NCBI GenBank assembly: GCA_002173095.1
Contig: NHBK01000005.1
Location: 153,678-217,677, forward strand
Direction of reading: 5' to 3'
Source of the DNA: Hyphomonadaceae bacterium TMED5
GTDB taxonomy: Bacteria > Pseudomonadota > Alphaproteobacteria > Caulobacterales > Hyphomonadaceae
Length of the DNA stretch: 64,000 nucleotides
Both the position numbers and the translations under genes were made by a program. The notes below the pieces were generated by a model. That model saw only the letters and a program-made list of their open reading frames with translations. It had not been told where the DNA came from and ran no database searches. Shown piece after piece: positions 7,387-16,417 of this stretch (positions are counted from its first letter, which is position 1; every line of letters starts with the position of its first letter).

Positions 7387-9410
7387 CGGCGGGACCCTCC
7401 ATGCTGTGAGTGCTGCATATTGGAATGCCCTTCGTGAGACGGCTCAGCGGGCATGGCATGCCCCTGATGCTGATCATGGTTCATCGGCATTGAATGGCCT
7501 TCATGCTGGCTGTGATCCATAGGCATGTCATGGCCGGAATGGTTCATCATCTCCTGATGCATGCGGTGTCGCCCTTCAGCATCTGGCAGAATGGAAACCA
7601 CCTGCATCATGCCGCCCAGCATGTGATAGAGAAGGTGACAGTGGAACGCCCAGTCACCCACATGTTCAGCCGACACATCGAAAGAGAGCTTTTCAGCCGG
7701 TTTCACAATGACCGTATGTTTGCGTGGGCTGTGATTGCCACCGCCATTTACAAGGTCAAAGAACATGCCGTGCAAATGGATTGGGTGAGACATCATGGTG
7801 TTATTCACCAGTGTCACACGCACGCGCTCACCTTCGCGGAACTGAATAGCCTCCGTCACTTCAGAAAAACGCACGCCGTCAAACGACCACATATAACGCT
7901 CCATATTGGAGGTCAGGTGGATTTCGATTTCGCGCTCAGGCGGGCGGGTATCCGGGTTCGGCTCAAGACTGCGAAGCTGGGTATAGGTCAGCACACGGTG
8001 CGGGACGTTTTCCAGACCAAGGCCCGGGTCATCCAGGCGGTAGAGTGGCATGGCATTGATATTCGTCACACCGGGGCCGATTTCCAGATCAGGCCGTTCA
8101 ACCAGCCAGTCCTCAGACGCCATGTCCATGCCCGAATGCATGGAATGATCCATCTGCATATTGCCATGCCCCATAGCCGAATGGTCCATTGAGTCATGAT
8201 CCATCGAACCGTGGTCCATGGTGCTGTGATCCATTTCAGCGTCATCACCGCTCATATCCATACCGGCCATATCACCATGGCCCATCGCGCCATGGTCCAT
8301 GCCCATATCGCGCATGGTCAGGGTCGGCACAGCTCGCATTTCAGGCTCCGCCGCGCGCATACCCGGACGCGGACCAAAGCTCGCAACCACCTGCCCGGAT
8401 CGATCAATGCTTTCCGCAACAAAGGCATAAGCCCGGTCTTCGGTTGGCTCGATGATAACGTCATAAGTTTCAGCAACACCCATCTGGAACTCATCGGTTT
8501 CCAGCGGCTGCACATGCAGACCATCCGCCTGCACCACAGTCATAGGCAGGCCCGGCATACGAACATTGAAGATGGTCATCGCAGAAGCATTGATAATGCG
8601 CAGACGAATACGTTCGCCCGGCGTGAACACCCCATTCCAGTTGTCGGATGTTGCATGGCCATTGACCATGAAGTGATAGGTCGACCCCGTCACATCTGAA
8701 ATATCGCGCGGCGACATACGCATATGTCCCCACATTGCGCGGTCCGACAGCGTCTCAGACAGCCCATGCTCATTCGCGTCTTCAAGGAAGTCCGGAACAG
8801 TCCGCTCCTGCAGATTATAAACATCGCTCTGCATTTTGAGCTTTTCATAGATCCGTTCTGGCGTCTCAAAACTCCAGTCGGACAGCACCATCACATATTC
8901 GCGGTCATAGCTGACAGGGTCATGATGGGCCGGGTCGATAATGATCGGTCCATAATGCCCAGCCTGTTCCTGAAGACCGGAATGCGAGTGATACCAATAC
9001 GTGCCGTTCTGCGGAACGGAAAAGCGATAGGTGAACATCTCACCGGCGGGAATGCCCGGAAAGCTGACGCCCGGCACGCCATCCATATGGAAAGGCACCA
9101 GAAGCCCGTGCCAGTGAATGCTGGTGTCTACATCCAGCATATTATGCACGCGCATGGTGACCTCTTCGCCTTCACGAAAACGAAGGAGCGGTGCTGGCAC
9201 GGTTCCGTTTACGCCTGTGGCAATGCCAGTGCGTCCATCCACCGTGAAGGGAAACTCACTGACGTGGAGGTCAAACTCATTACGGGCAGAGCCATGATGG
9301 CCCATATTCCCGTGAGATGCGCTCTGCGCCCAGGCCGGCAACAGGCCTGCAGCGCTGAGAGAAAGCGCAGACCCTGCGCCGTATTTCAAAAAGTGTCGTC
9401 GGTTAAACAT
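7383..9410 (-). CDS. copA: Periplasmic multicopper oxidase CopA
   Basis: Copper-resistance oxidase of 675 residues, probably converting Cu(I) to Cu(II) in the periplasm. The start at 9410 is chosen because AGAGG lies 6 bases upstream and the protein then begins MFNRRHFLKYG, a twin-arginine export signal; a longer frame to 9458 has no ribosome site. Copper ligand motifs are present: HWHG, WYHSHSG, HPIHLHG and HCHLLYHMLGG. Between domains 2 and 3 (bases about 8066-8310) lies a long Met/His/Asp-rich insert with many MDH and MGH units. A second His/Met-rich tail covers the last 60 residues. Both would bind extra copper. Confidence 0.96.
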   Translation of the reverse strand: MFNRRHFLKYGAGSALSLSAAGLLPAWAQSASHGNMGHHGSARNEFDLHVSEFPFTVDGRTGIATGVNGTVPAPLLRFREGEEVTMRVHNMLDVDTSIHWHGLLVPFHMDGVPGVSFPGIPAGEMFTYRFSVPQNGTYWYHSHSGLQEQAGHYGPIIIDPAHHDPVSYDREYVMVLSDWSFETPERIYEKLKMQSDVYNLQERTVPDFLEDANEHGLSETLSDRAMWGHMRMSPRDISDVTGSTYHFMVNGHATSDNWNGVFTPGERIRLRIINASAMTIFNVRMPGLPMTVVQADGLHVQPLETDEFQMGVAETYDVIIEPTEDRAYAFVAESIDRSGQVVASFGPRPGMRAAEPEMRAVPTLTMRDMGMDHGAMGHGDMAGMDMSGDDAEMDHSTMDHGSMDHDSMDHSAMGHGNMQMDHSMHSGMDMASEDWLVERPDLEIGPGVTNINAMPLYRLDDPGLGLENVPHRVLTYTQLRSLEPNPDTRPPEREIEIHLTSNMERYMWSFDGVRFSEVTEAIQFREGERVRVTLVNNTMMSHPIHLHGMFFDLVNGGGNHSPRKHTVIVKPAEKLSFDVSAEHVGDWAFHCHLLYHMLGGMMQVVSILPDAEGRHRMHQEMMNHSGHDMPMDHSQHEGHSMPMNHDQHQGHAMPAEPSHEGHSNMQHSQHGGSRR

Positions 9411-9482
9411 CTGAACCTCTGATGTAATATACTCCGTACCCGGAACATTCGATTGCACCGGGCGCTAAGGCATCAGAAGATT

Positions 9483-9878
9483 TCAGTTCAGGAAGACGGT
9501 TTTCCGCGCAAATGGCGGGTCAGGCGGCGGCTCGGGCGGCGAAAGCGCGGCATATCTCTCGCCATGTTCCTCTGCGAGCTCTGGCAGCTGCACATAGTTA
9601 ACTGGCAGAAGTTCAAGGTCAGGCAGGAGCCCCAGATCAATTGTCCGCAGAGCCGCATAGCTTACCTGAGGGGCGTGATCGCAATCATCATCAGCCACAG
9701 ATGACTGATGCATCGGCATTTCGTCCGACATATCCATCGCCATTTCGTGGCAATGGTCAGACTCGGACATCTCAACGACGGAGACGTGGTTGTTTTCATG
9801 GAAACACGCACATGCCGTCTGAGCGCCAGCAAAGCCGAGCGCCAGACAAAGCAAAATGAATGTGCGTATTGCGCGCAT
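9483..9878 (-). CDS. Small secreted Met/His/Cys-rich protein, probably copper-linked
   Basis: A 131-residue protein with a signal peptide (MRAIRTFILLCLALGFAGA) and then CACF, a HCHEMAMDMSDEMPMHQ patch and DDDCDH, all good soft-metal ligands. The C-terminal half is proline-rich. I infer a periplasmic copper-binding or chaperone role; no named family is recognised. Its ATG lies 3 bases after the hemY stop and 73 bases before copA, all on the minus strand. It therefore bridges the heme operon and the copper genes. A short size and low similarity expected for such proteins limit certainty. Confidence 0.7.
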   Translation of the reverse strand: MRAIRTFILLCLALGFAGAQTACACFHENNHVSVVEMSESDHCHEMAMDMSDEMPMHQSSVADDDCDHAPQVSYAALRTIDLGLLPDLELLPVNYVQLPELAEEHGERYAALSPPEPPPDPPFARKTVFLN

Positions 9879-9881
9879 AAA

Positions 9882-11348
9882 TCAGGTCTTCTTCACATAA
9901 TCCACCGGCGGCGGCGTTGGTGTCGGCGCTGCCGCGTCTGGCAGAACAGGCGTTTCTGATGTTTTCGCCATACCTGCCGGTTTACTTGTATACCCGATCG
10001 CCCGGCTACGCGCGACATCCAGCTCTGCGCGATAGCTTTCGTGACGGGGGTGAATAAGCTGCCCTGAATCGCCAAAGACATAGACCAGACGCGCCCATTC
10101 GTCTTTTGAATACATAAACGCAGAACCGTCAGTTTCAATATCGCTCCATTCCGGCTCACGAACAGCGCTCGCCGCACGCTCAGACCAGGTTCGGGCAGCG
10201 CCGTCATCATCCTTTGCCGTGGAGATCATCTCCATGAGGCGACAGACACGACTTGTCGGCTGTCCGCCCTGAAGCAATGGCGCGAGCGCTTTCTCGGCAC
10301 CATCCCAGTCACCCGCCGCAATCGCGGTATCGGCTTTCAGCAGCGCCGTTTCGCGATGGCTTTTATTCGCAGCGATCAGCGCCTGTGTTGCACGACGTCC
10401 GCCAGACCGGCCCTCTGAATCATCAAGCCGTTCAGCCACCAGAGCAAGTGCCGGATGCGGGTAAGCCTTCCAGCCCGTTTCGAGCGATGAGATCGCCGGT
10501 TTAATCGCGTCACGCGCCAGCTGAAGACGGGCCAGATGATAAGCCGCAGGCGGAAAGCCCGGTTCAATTTTCAGCGCCTCTGTCAGAATGCGCTCAGCCC
10601 CTTCCGGGTCGGTCGACATGATATCACTGGCCTCGGCTGCCAGGATGACAGCGCGGCGGCGGCGTGCAGGTTCAGCCATGATATGGCGCTTCTGTTCACC
10701 CAATGTCAGTACACGGCGCGCTTCTTCCCACTCGCCACGGGCAATATAGATTTCAAAGAGCGACTTGAACGGCCAGTCACCGGTTTCGCCCTTCATCTCA
10801 AGTGCTTCTCGCGCCCGATCAATCGCCATGGAATAATCGCCGCGTTTGACTGCCGCGCCTGTCAGTCCACGCAGACCCGCCAGATGCGCGCCCGGCTTGC
10901 GGGACAGTTCTGCATAAGCGCGCTCAGCACGCGTCCAGTCTGCTTCCTGTTCAGCCGTCAGCGCGTCCAGCAACAGCGCCAGACGCTCATCCTCGGCATC
11001 GGCCAGTGCTTTCCCGATAAGGCGTTTTGCACCCTTGGTGTCACCGCCTTCAATCGCAAGAAGACCATTGGCAAGCGCTTCATTGCCTTTGCGACGACGA
11101 GAGCGCTGGCGCATGGATTTAATACGGGTTGGAAGACGGAAAACACCGGTCAGAAACGCCCAGATAATCGCAATTGCAGCACCGAGGATCGACATCACAA
11201 TGGCGGCACCCGTCAGTGTAAGGACGATATCTGGCTGGTTTTCACGTTCCAGCACAATGCGCCACGGAATCTGATTGGCCCACATGGCCAGCACCACCAG
11301 ACCCGCAATGACCGTTATCGTCAGAAGAAGCCAGAAAAGACGTGTCAT
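9882..11348 (-). CDS. hemY: HemY-like TPR membrane protein of the heme operon
   Basis: A 488-residue inner-membrane protein. It has two hydrophobic segments (residues about 5-25 and 42-68) typical of HemY_N, then tetratricopeptide-type helical repeats over residues 85-390 and a Pro-rich tail (APTPTPPP). This HemY is the heme-operon TPR protein of Proteobacteria and not the oxygen-dependent protoporphyrinogen oxidase of the same name in Bacillus. Its precise role is unresolved; it may organise late heme enzymes at the membrane. Its start overlaps the mitofilin-like gene stop by 4 bases, so it is coupled to hemC-hemD expression. Confidence 0.85.
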   Translation of the reverse strand: MTRLFWLLLTITVIAGLVVLAMWANQIPWRIVLERENQPDIVLTLTGAAIVMSILGAAIAIIWAFLTGVFRLPTRIKSMRQRSRRRKGNEALANGLLAIEGGDTKGAKRLIGKALADAEDERLALLLDALTAEQEADWTRAERAYAELSRKPGAHLAGLRGLTGAAVKRGDYSMAIDRAREALEMKGETGDWPFKSLFEIYIARGEWEEARRVLTLGEQKRHIMAEPARRRRAVILAAEASDIMSTDPEGAERILTEALKIEPGFPPAAYHLARLQLARDAIKPAISSLETGWKAYPHPALALVAERLDDSEGRSGGRRATQALIAANKSHRETALLKADTAIAAGDWDGAEKALAPLLQGGQPTSRVCRLMEMISTAKDDDGAARTWSERAASAVREPEWSDIETDGSAFMYSKDEWARLVYVFGDSGQLIHPRHESYRAELDVARSRAIGYTSKPAGMAKTSETPVLPDAAAPTPTPPPVDYVKKT

Positions 11349-12766
11349 TCGGAAGCCTCCCCATCCAGTACATCACGGCGCAGACGCGTCATGAGTTGAT
11401 CAATCTGATGACGGCGTTGTGCAGAGGCCAGCCAGTCGGCAAGCACTTCACCTTGCGGGCCTTCAATCACGCGAATTTCACGAATAGCCGCAGTCAGGTC
11501 GCGCTCTTCAAGGAGCTCCAGTGCAACGTCGATGCGACGGCTGGCAGTTTCACCGCTTGCCGTGCCCTCTTCGCGCATGGAGACCACTCCAGACAATAGA
11601 TCACCGAGCCATGCCCACTCGCCAGACGGCTGAGCGGGAATACCGGCCTGTGCAACATCGTCTTTCAACTGGCTGAGGTTCAACTTCAAAGCATCCACCG
11701 TTGGCGCGCCATCATCGGCGATACGGCGCAGCGCAGAGACGCTTGCATTTGCTTCGAGCTGAATAGCGAGCGCTTCAAGTTCGGTGCTGAAATTGTCACC
11801 GCGCTGAATGGCAGCCTCGAGCGCAGAAAGCGCCAGCACCCTGTCGGCGCGGCGCACAAGCTGTTGCTCATCCTGCGTCAGCTGGGCCGCTTCAAAGCTG
11901 TTGATTTGCTCATTCACCACTTCTCGCAGCGCATTCAGATCCTCAGTGAGATCCGTAACCGCCTGATGACGCGCCTCGACAGACGTTTCAATATCGGTCG
12001 AGCGTTCACCAGCGGCCTGCAAACCCGCCTCGACGGCATCAATTTCAGCTGACAGCGCAGCGATGGCCTGCTCGCGGGCCTCCATGGCTTCCGTGAAGCG
12101 CATATCGGTTTCTTCAAGCTGAGTGGTGCGCTCCTGCAGAGACGCGACCGTGCGCGCCAGCTCCTGCGGGGTCGCCTCACCTGACGGGTCGAGCGCCTCG
12201 ATAGCGTTGAGGCGATCCATCAGCGCAGCGAGCGATATTTCCGGACGCGGCAATGGCGCATCAGCGCCCTCACCTTCGGCGATTACGACCTCTTCACCGG
12301 CTTCGACCTCTGGTTCTGTCTCATCATTCGGGACAGCCTCAACCTCACCACCGATCAACGCGATATAACGCGCGCTCAGTGTGGAAAGGTCAGCACGAAT
12401 GGATTCGATTTCTTCCAGATTGGAGGTCTCGCCCTGCTCGATCCGCTCCATCGCCTGATCAAGGCGAAGCGTTGTCGTACGCAGTGTCTCACGAATATCT
12501 GCAAGCTGGGTCGCGACCGTGCGGTCATAATCGGCAAGTTCAGCGATATCCACGGCAACTTCCGCCGCCTGAGCGTAACGCCCATCTGTGCCACTCGCGA
12601 CAACGCCAATCGCGCCGCCCGCCAATGCAGACAAAACACCTGCCGAAATCAAACCAATCCAACCCGGTTGAGAGGCTGAGGATTTCGACGCCGTTTCCTG
12701 CGGTTCCGCCGGCGTGAACTCGACATCAATCGGTTCGGATTCGCTTGAATTTTCAGTGCTCGCCAT
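11345..12766 (-). CDS. Mitofilin/Mic60-like protein of the heme operon
   Basis: A 473-residue protein: a soluble N-terminus of about 35 residues, one transmembrane segment (LISAGVLSALAGGAIGVVAS), a long coiled coil in the periplasm (residues about 75-330), and a conserved C-terminal domain with LSALEAAIQRGDNFSTELE and LRRIADDGAPTVDAL. That layout and C-terminal signature match alphaproteobacterial Mic60, the bacterial relative of mitochondrial cristae-junction mitofilin, which is known to sit in the heme operon of this class. It probably shapes or tethers the inner membrane. It lies 26 bases after hemD and overlaps hemY. Confidence 0.82.
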   Translation of the reverse strand: MASTENSSESEPIDVEFTPAEPQETASKSSASQPGWIGLISAGVLSALAGGAIGVVASGTDGRYAQAAEVAVDIAELADYDRTVATQLADIRETLRTTTLRLDQAMERIEQGETSNLEEIESIRADLSTLSARYIALIGGEVEAVPNDETEPEVEAGEEVVIAEGEGADAPLPRPEISLAALMDRLNAIEALDPSGEATPQELARTVASLQERTTQLEETDMRFTEAMEAREQAIAALSAEIDAVEAGLQAAGERSTDIETSVEARHQAVTDLTEDLNALREVVNEQINSFEAAQLTQDEQQLVRRADRVLALSALEAAIQRGDNFSTELEALAIQLEANASVSALRRIADDGAPTVDALKLNLSQLKDDVAQAGIPAQPSGEWAWLGDLLSGVVSMREEGTASGETASRRIDVALELLEERDLTAAIREIRVIEGPQGEVLADWLASAQRRHQIDQLMTRLRRDVLDGEASE

Positions 12767-12792
12767 TGAAGTGGACCTTACCGATCAGAGAC

Positions 12793-13518
12793 TCAATCCG
12801 ATGATACACCGGCTTCGAGTACGAATTGAAGTGCTTCTAAAAGCTTCTCTTCATTTGGACGTGTCGCAACGGAAACGCAATCCCAGCCAAAGCCACGAAG
12901 CGGTTCTGCCGCACGTTCAGACACTGCGACAAGCTTCATGGATTTTATGTCTGGATTCGACATATCCAACCAGTTGGCCACAGCTTCCGCCGCTTTAGTT
13001 GAATGCACGAGGACGGCTCCGGTTTCGAAGTTTCTGAGTTCGTCTTCACGCTCCGTCGCGCTCACCTGTCGCGCGCCGTAGAGCGGCACAAATCGGACCG
13101 AAAACCCCTGCGCGTTCAGCCGACGATAAATCTCACCTGCAGCCGCATCATTCGCATAATGCACCCATTTCGGCCCGCCTGCCTCAAACTGGGTCGATAT
13201 CAGCTGAATGATCGCATCGGAATCGCCATCCGCATTCCAGATGTGCACAAAGCCGGCCGCGGCAGCAGCGCCAGCCGTAGACGCCCCGACACAGACACAG
13301 ACCGGACGCATATCCCAGCCCGCTTCAACAAAGGCACGAACGCCGTTCGCACTGGTGAAGATCACATGCTCATCTTCTGAGGGCGGCCAGTCCGGCTGCA
13401 ATTCGTGAAGTGAGATATCAAGAGCGGGTGCAAGCACAGGCTCATAGCCCAGCGCTTTTAATCGCACCGCCGTTTCACTGGCGCCCGGTTCTGCCCGTGT
13501 GACCAGAACCTGCGCCAT
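12793..13518 (-). CDS. hemD: Uroporphyrinogen-III synthase
   Basis: Cytoplasmic enzyme of 241 residues that closes and inverts ring D of hydroxymethylbilane to give uroporphyrinogen III. The sequence is divergent, as usual for HemD, but shows the standard opening VLVTRAEPGASETAVRLK, the TSANGVRAF loop, the SKAAEAV-like segment (HSTKAAEAVANWL) and the terminal VSERAAEPLRGFG. Only 2 bases separate it from hemC, whose product it uses, so the pair is cotranscribed. Length fits the family (about 240). The identification rests on motifs and context together and is secure. Confidence 0.92.
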   Translation of the reverse strand: MAQVLVTRAEPGASETAVRLKALGYEPVLAPALDISLHELQPDWPPSEDEHVIFTSANGVRAFVEAGWDMRPVCVCVGASTAGAAAAAGFVHIWNADGDSDAIIQLISTQFEAGGPKWVHYANDAAAGEIYRRLNAQGFSVRFVPLYGARQVSATEREDELRNFETGAVLVHSTKAAEAVANWLDMSNPDIKSMKLVAVSERAAEPLRGFGWDCVSVATRPNEEKLLEALQFVLEAGVSSD

Positions 13519-13520
13519 GA

Positions 13521-14468
13521 TCAGATGACCTCCAGATGTGGCAGCTCACCACCAGCGTCTTCAATCAGCTTTTTCGCAACCTTATGGCCGAGTGCGCGGA
13601 AGTCCTGCAGGAATAGCTCCAGGCCTTCCAATGTGTCTTCGGCCTCGTAGAATGGTGCGCCCGATGGATGTGCCACGCGAACATTCAGTCGATAAACACC
13701 TGTGCCCTCGTGAAAGAGGTGAGCTGCAATCGGCGTCCGGCAGGAGCCATCAAGTTCTGTCAGGGCGGCACGTTCAGCAAGCGCCGCGCGCTCTGCAGTC
13801 ACGTCATTCAGTCCGGTCACCCACCCCAGAACATCCTCGTCGAGCTTATCCGGATACGCCGCCAGCCCCAGAATGCCCTGCCCAACAGCAGGCAGGAAGC
13901 TGTTCGGGTCGAGCGGGCGGCCAACCTTTTCTTCCAGCGCCAGACGGTTCAGACCGGCCGACGCCAGGAAGGTCGCATCCGCAACGCCTTCTTCAAGCTT
14001 ACGCAGACGTGTCTGAACATTGCCGCGAAACTCAACGACTTTGAGGTCCGGGCGTTTCGCCAGCGCAAAGGCACGGCGACGTAGGCTGGACGTTCCTAGC
14101 GTTGCGCCTTCTGGCAGGTCATCAAAGCTTTCATATTTGAGACTGACAAAGGCATCGCGCGGGTCTTCGCGCTTTGGATAGGCAATAATGCGCTGACCAA
14201 TCGGCAGCTCAACAGGCACATCTTTCAAAGAGTGCACAAGCAGATCGACCTCACCGGCCTCCAGCGCAATGTCCAGCTCTTTGGTGAACAGCCCTTTGCC
14301 GCCAGCGGCCAGAAGGCTGCGATCCTGCAACTGGTCGCCACTCGTCGTCATGCTGACCAGTTCACACGTCACGCCGCCGTCAGACTGAGCCTCAATCTCC
14401 CGCGCGACCCAGTTGGCCTGAGCGAGTGCGAGGGGGGAGTTACGTGTACCAATGCGGAGGGTTTTCAT
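13521..14468 (-). CDS. hemC: Porphobilinogen deaminase (hydroxymethylbilane synthase)
   Basis: Polymerises four porphobilinogens into hydroxymethylbilane. The protein is 315 residues from the ATG at 14468 and begins [18 protein letters not shown], the usual HemC start; a longer frame adds ten residues without family support. The cysteine that carries the dipyrromethane cofactor is in [12 protein letters not shown], and the arginine-rich substrate site includes GTSSLRRRA and [12 protein letters not shown]. It is first in the hemC-hemD-mic60-hemY operon and divergent from tsaD, with only 47 bases between the two starts, so their promoters overlap. Confidence 0.97.
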   Translation of the reverse strand: MKTLRIGTRNSPLALAQANWVAREIEAQSDGGVTCELVSMTTSGDQLQDRSLLAAGGKGLFTKELDIALEAGEVDLLVHSLKDVPVELPIGQRIIAYPKREDPRDAFVSLKYESFDDLPEGATLGTSSLRRRAFALAKRPDLKVVEFRGNVQTRLRKLEEGVADATFLASAGLNRLALEEKVGRPLDPNSFLPAVGQGILGLAAYPDKLDEDVLGWVTGLNDVTAERAALAERAALTELDGSCRTPIAAHLFHEGTGVYRLNVRVAHPSGAPFYEAEDTLEGLELFLQDFRALGHKVAKKLIEDAGGELPHLEVI

Positions 14469-14515
14469 CATATTGCCGAATTCTTGTGTCTTTATCATTT
14501 GCGAACAGGACCAGA

Positions 14516-15643
14516 ATGGCTACAACCCCGCCCATCATGGAGCAAGCCCCGGACCGCCCTATTCTTATACTCGGCATTGAAACGAGCTGTGATGAAACCG
14601 CAGCGGCGGTCGTGCGCCTTGATGGCGGCTCCCCCGAAGTGCTGGGTGAGGTGATCTCCAGCCAGTTCGATGAACACAAAGCCTTTGGCGGCGTCGTACC
14701 CGAAATCGCTGCACGCGCGCATGCCGATATGTGTGACAATGTCGTGCGCGAAACGCTCGACCGTGCTGGCGTCACGCTGGATCAGATTGACGGCTTTGCT
14801 GCAACATCAGGCCCGGGCCTGATTGGCGGGGTAATGGTTGGCATGATGACAGCCAAAGCGCTGGCCATGGCGACGGACAAACCCTTTATCGGCGTGAACC
14901 ATCTGGAAGGCCACGCCCTCTCCCCGCGCCTTGGTGAGCCGGTAGAGTTTCCATACCTTCTATTGCTCGTCTCTGGCGGGCATTGCCAGTTTCTGAGCGT
15001 TGAGGGCCTTGGCCAGTATAAACGGCTCGGCTCCACCATTGATGACGCGGTTGGCGAAGCGTTCGACAAAACCGCAAAAGTGCTGGGCCTTGGCTTTCCT
15101 GGCGGGCCTGCGGTTGAGCGTTATGCGAAGACTGGCAATGAGAACGCCATCAAGCTTCCAAAGCCATTGCTGGATCGTCCGGGTCTGGACATGTCCTTTG
15201 CAGGCCTCAAAACGGCTGTTCTGCGTGAAGCACAGAATATGGAGCTGACGGAGCAGGCGCTTTCGGATATTTCCGCGAGCTTCCAGAAAACAATCTGCGA
15301 AATTCTGACGGAGAAATCTCGCCGCGCCATGCGCCTTGCGCGTGAAGAGCTGGGCTTTGAGGGCGAACCGGGTTTCGTCATTGCGGGCGGCGTGGGCGCG
15401 AACACCGCGCTTCGCAACGCCCTTAAAACGCTCTGCGAAGAAGAAGCCTTCAGCTTCCACGCTCCGCCGCTGAAATGGTGTACGGACAATGGCGCCATGA
15501 TCGCCTATGCGGGCGCTATGCGTTTCAAAGCGGGACAAGCCTCATCGTTAGATCTGGCCGCTCGTCCCAGATGGCCACTGGATGAAGCAGCCGCAGAGGC
15601 AAATCCTGTGTTTGGAGGAGGAAAACGGGGCGCAAAAGCCTGA
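14516..15643 (+). CDS. tsaD: tRNA N6-adenosine threonylcarbamoyltransferase
   Basis: Catalytic subunit that adds threonylcarbamoyl to A37 of tRNAs reading ANN codons, working with TsaB and TsaE. It has 375 residues from the ATG at 14516, preceded by AGGA; upstream in-frame ATGs run into hemC control DNA. Family motifs are [29 protein letters not shown] (metal-binding His pair), SGGH, and [10 protein letters not shown] near the C-terminus. The hemC/tsaD divergent arrangement is common in Alphaproteobacteria. A strong terminator follows at 15719-15749. Confidence 0.97.
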   Translation: MATTPPIMEQAPDRPILILGIETSCDETAAAVVRLDGGSPEVLGEVISSQFDEHKAFGGVVPEIAARAHADMCDNVVRETLDRAGVTLDQIDGFAATSGPGLIGGVMVGMMTAKALAMATDKPFIGVNHLEGHALSPRLGEPVEFPYLLLLVSGGHCQFLSVEGLGQYKRLGSTIDDAVGEAFDKTAKVLGLGFPGGPAVERYAKTGNENAIKLPKPLLDRPGLDMSFAGLKTAVLREAQNMELTEQALSDISASFQKTICEILTEKSRRAMRLAREELGFEGEPGFVIAGGVGANTALRNALKTLCEEEAFSFHAPPLKWCTDNGAMIAYAGAMRFKAGQASSLDLAARPRWPLDEAAAEANPVFGGGKRGAKA

Positions 15644-15718
15644 TTCCGGTTGGCACGATCCTCGCAACATACACTTCGAGTATGATGCTTCAGTCATTCT
15701 CACACAAAGGCTGACTTC

Positions 15719-15749
15719 AAAGGCTTCGGATCATGTCCGAGGCCTTTTT
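15719..15749 (+). terminator. Rho-independent terminator of tsaD
   Basis: AAAGGCTTCGGA and TCCGAGGCCTTT form a 12-bp stem with one T-G wobble around a short loop, followed by a run of T. It is 75 bases past the tsaD stop. Confidence 0.85.
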
Positions 15750-15860
15750 CTTTGGAAAACTCACAAAATCGCGCCAACTATACGCCGTATTCATAACAAA
15801 TCCTATTCAGCTGTTAACCAGTGAACGATAGCCTGACGCGGGATCAGAAGGTGTATTGCT

Positions 15861-16409
15861 GTGCTCGGGACAATGCCGGAACTTACGGGAATGAAAAAAC
15901 TGTCCGTCCTCATTGTGGAAGACAACATCCACATGTTGAGGATTCTGGCGACCATGATCCGCGGGTTCGGCTTCGAAGAAGTCCATATGGTGCAAGACCC
16001 GGCCGAAGCGCTGGAAGTCATCAAAAACACGCCCATTGACCTGATGTTTGTCGATTACCGCATGCCCGTTCTCGATGGCATTGAGTTTACCCAGCTGGTA
16101 CGCAATTCCGGCGACTCGCCTAACCCTTATGTGCCGATCATCATGGTCACCGCGCACTCAGAACCCTCTAAGGTTCGTGCCGCGCGAGATGCAGGCGTTT
16201 CTGAGTTCTGCTGTAAGCCGATCAATGCACATACGCTCTATACGCGGATTGTTTCTGTGGTGAACAAACCCCGCGACTTCATCCGTGCGCCAAACTATTT
16301 CGGCCCGGATCGCCGTCGCCGTGATGATCCGCACTATCGCGGCCCTGAACGCCGCCGCGATCGCATGGAAGATATTGAAGATCCGAAATCGGCTGATATC
16401 GGATTCTGA
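15861..16409 (+). CDS. Single-domain CheY-like response regulator with a double GPDRRR tail
   Basis: Receiver domain of 182 residues. The phospho-acceptor Asp is in VDYRMPVLDG, the switch Thr in MVTAHS and the conserved Lys in CCKPI; the acidic pair is in VEDN. No DNA-binding output domain follows. Instead there is a tail with FGPDRRRRDD and YRGPERRR, an arginine-rich motif known at the ends of several alphaproteobacterial proteins of unknown interaction. The start GTG at 15861 has AGAAGG nine bases upstream; ATGs at 15873 and 15891 are alternatives. No histidine kinase is adjacent. It may act in cell-cycle, motility or stress signalling; this cannot be decided. Confidence 0.88.
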   Translation: MLGTMPELTGMKKLSVLIVEDNIHMLRILATMIRGFGFEEVHMVQDPAEALEVIKNTPIDLMFVDYRMPVLDGIEFTQLVRNSGDSPNPYVPIIMVTAHSEPSKVRAARDAGVSEFCCKPINAHTLYTRIVSVVNKPRDFIRAPNYFGPDRRRRDDPHYRGPERRRDRMEDIEDPKSADIGF

Positions 16410-16417
16410 TAACGGCT

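Noticed and set aside
10536..11399. 287-codon frame opposite hemY
   Set aside because: Shadow of the TPR protein; no motifs or start signal.
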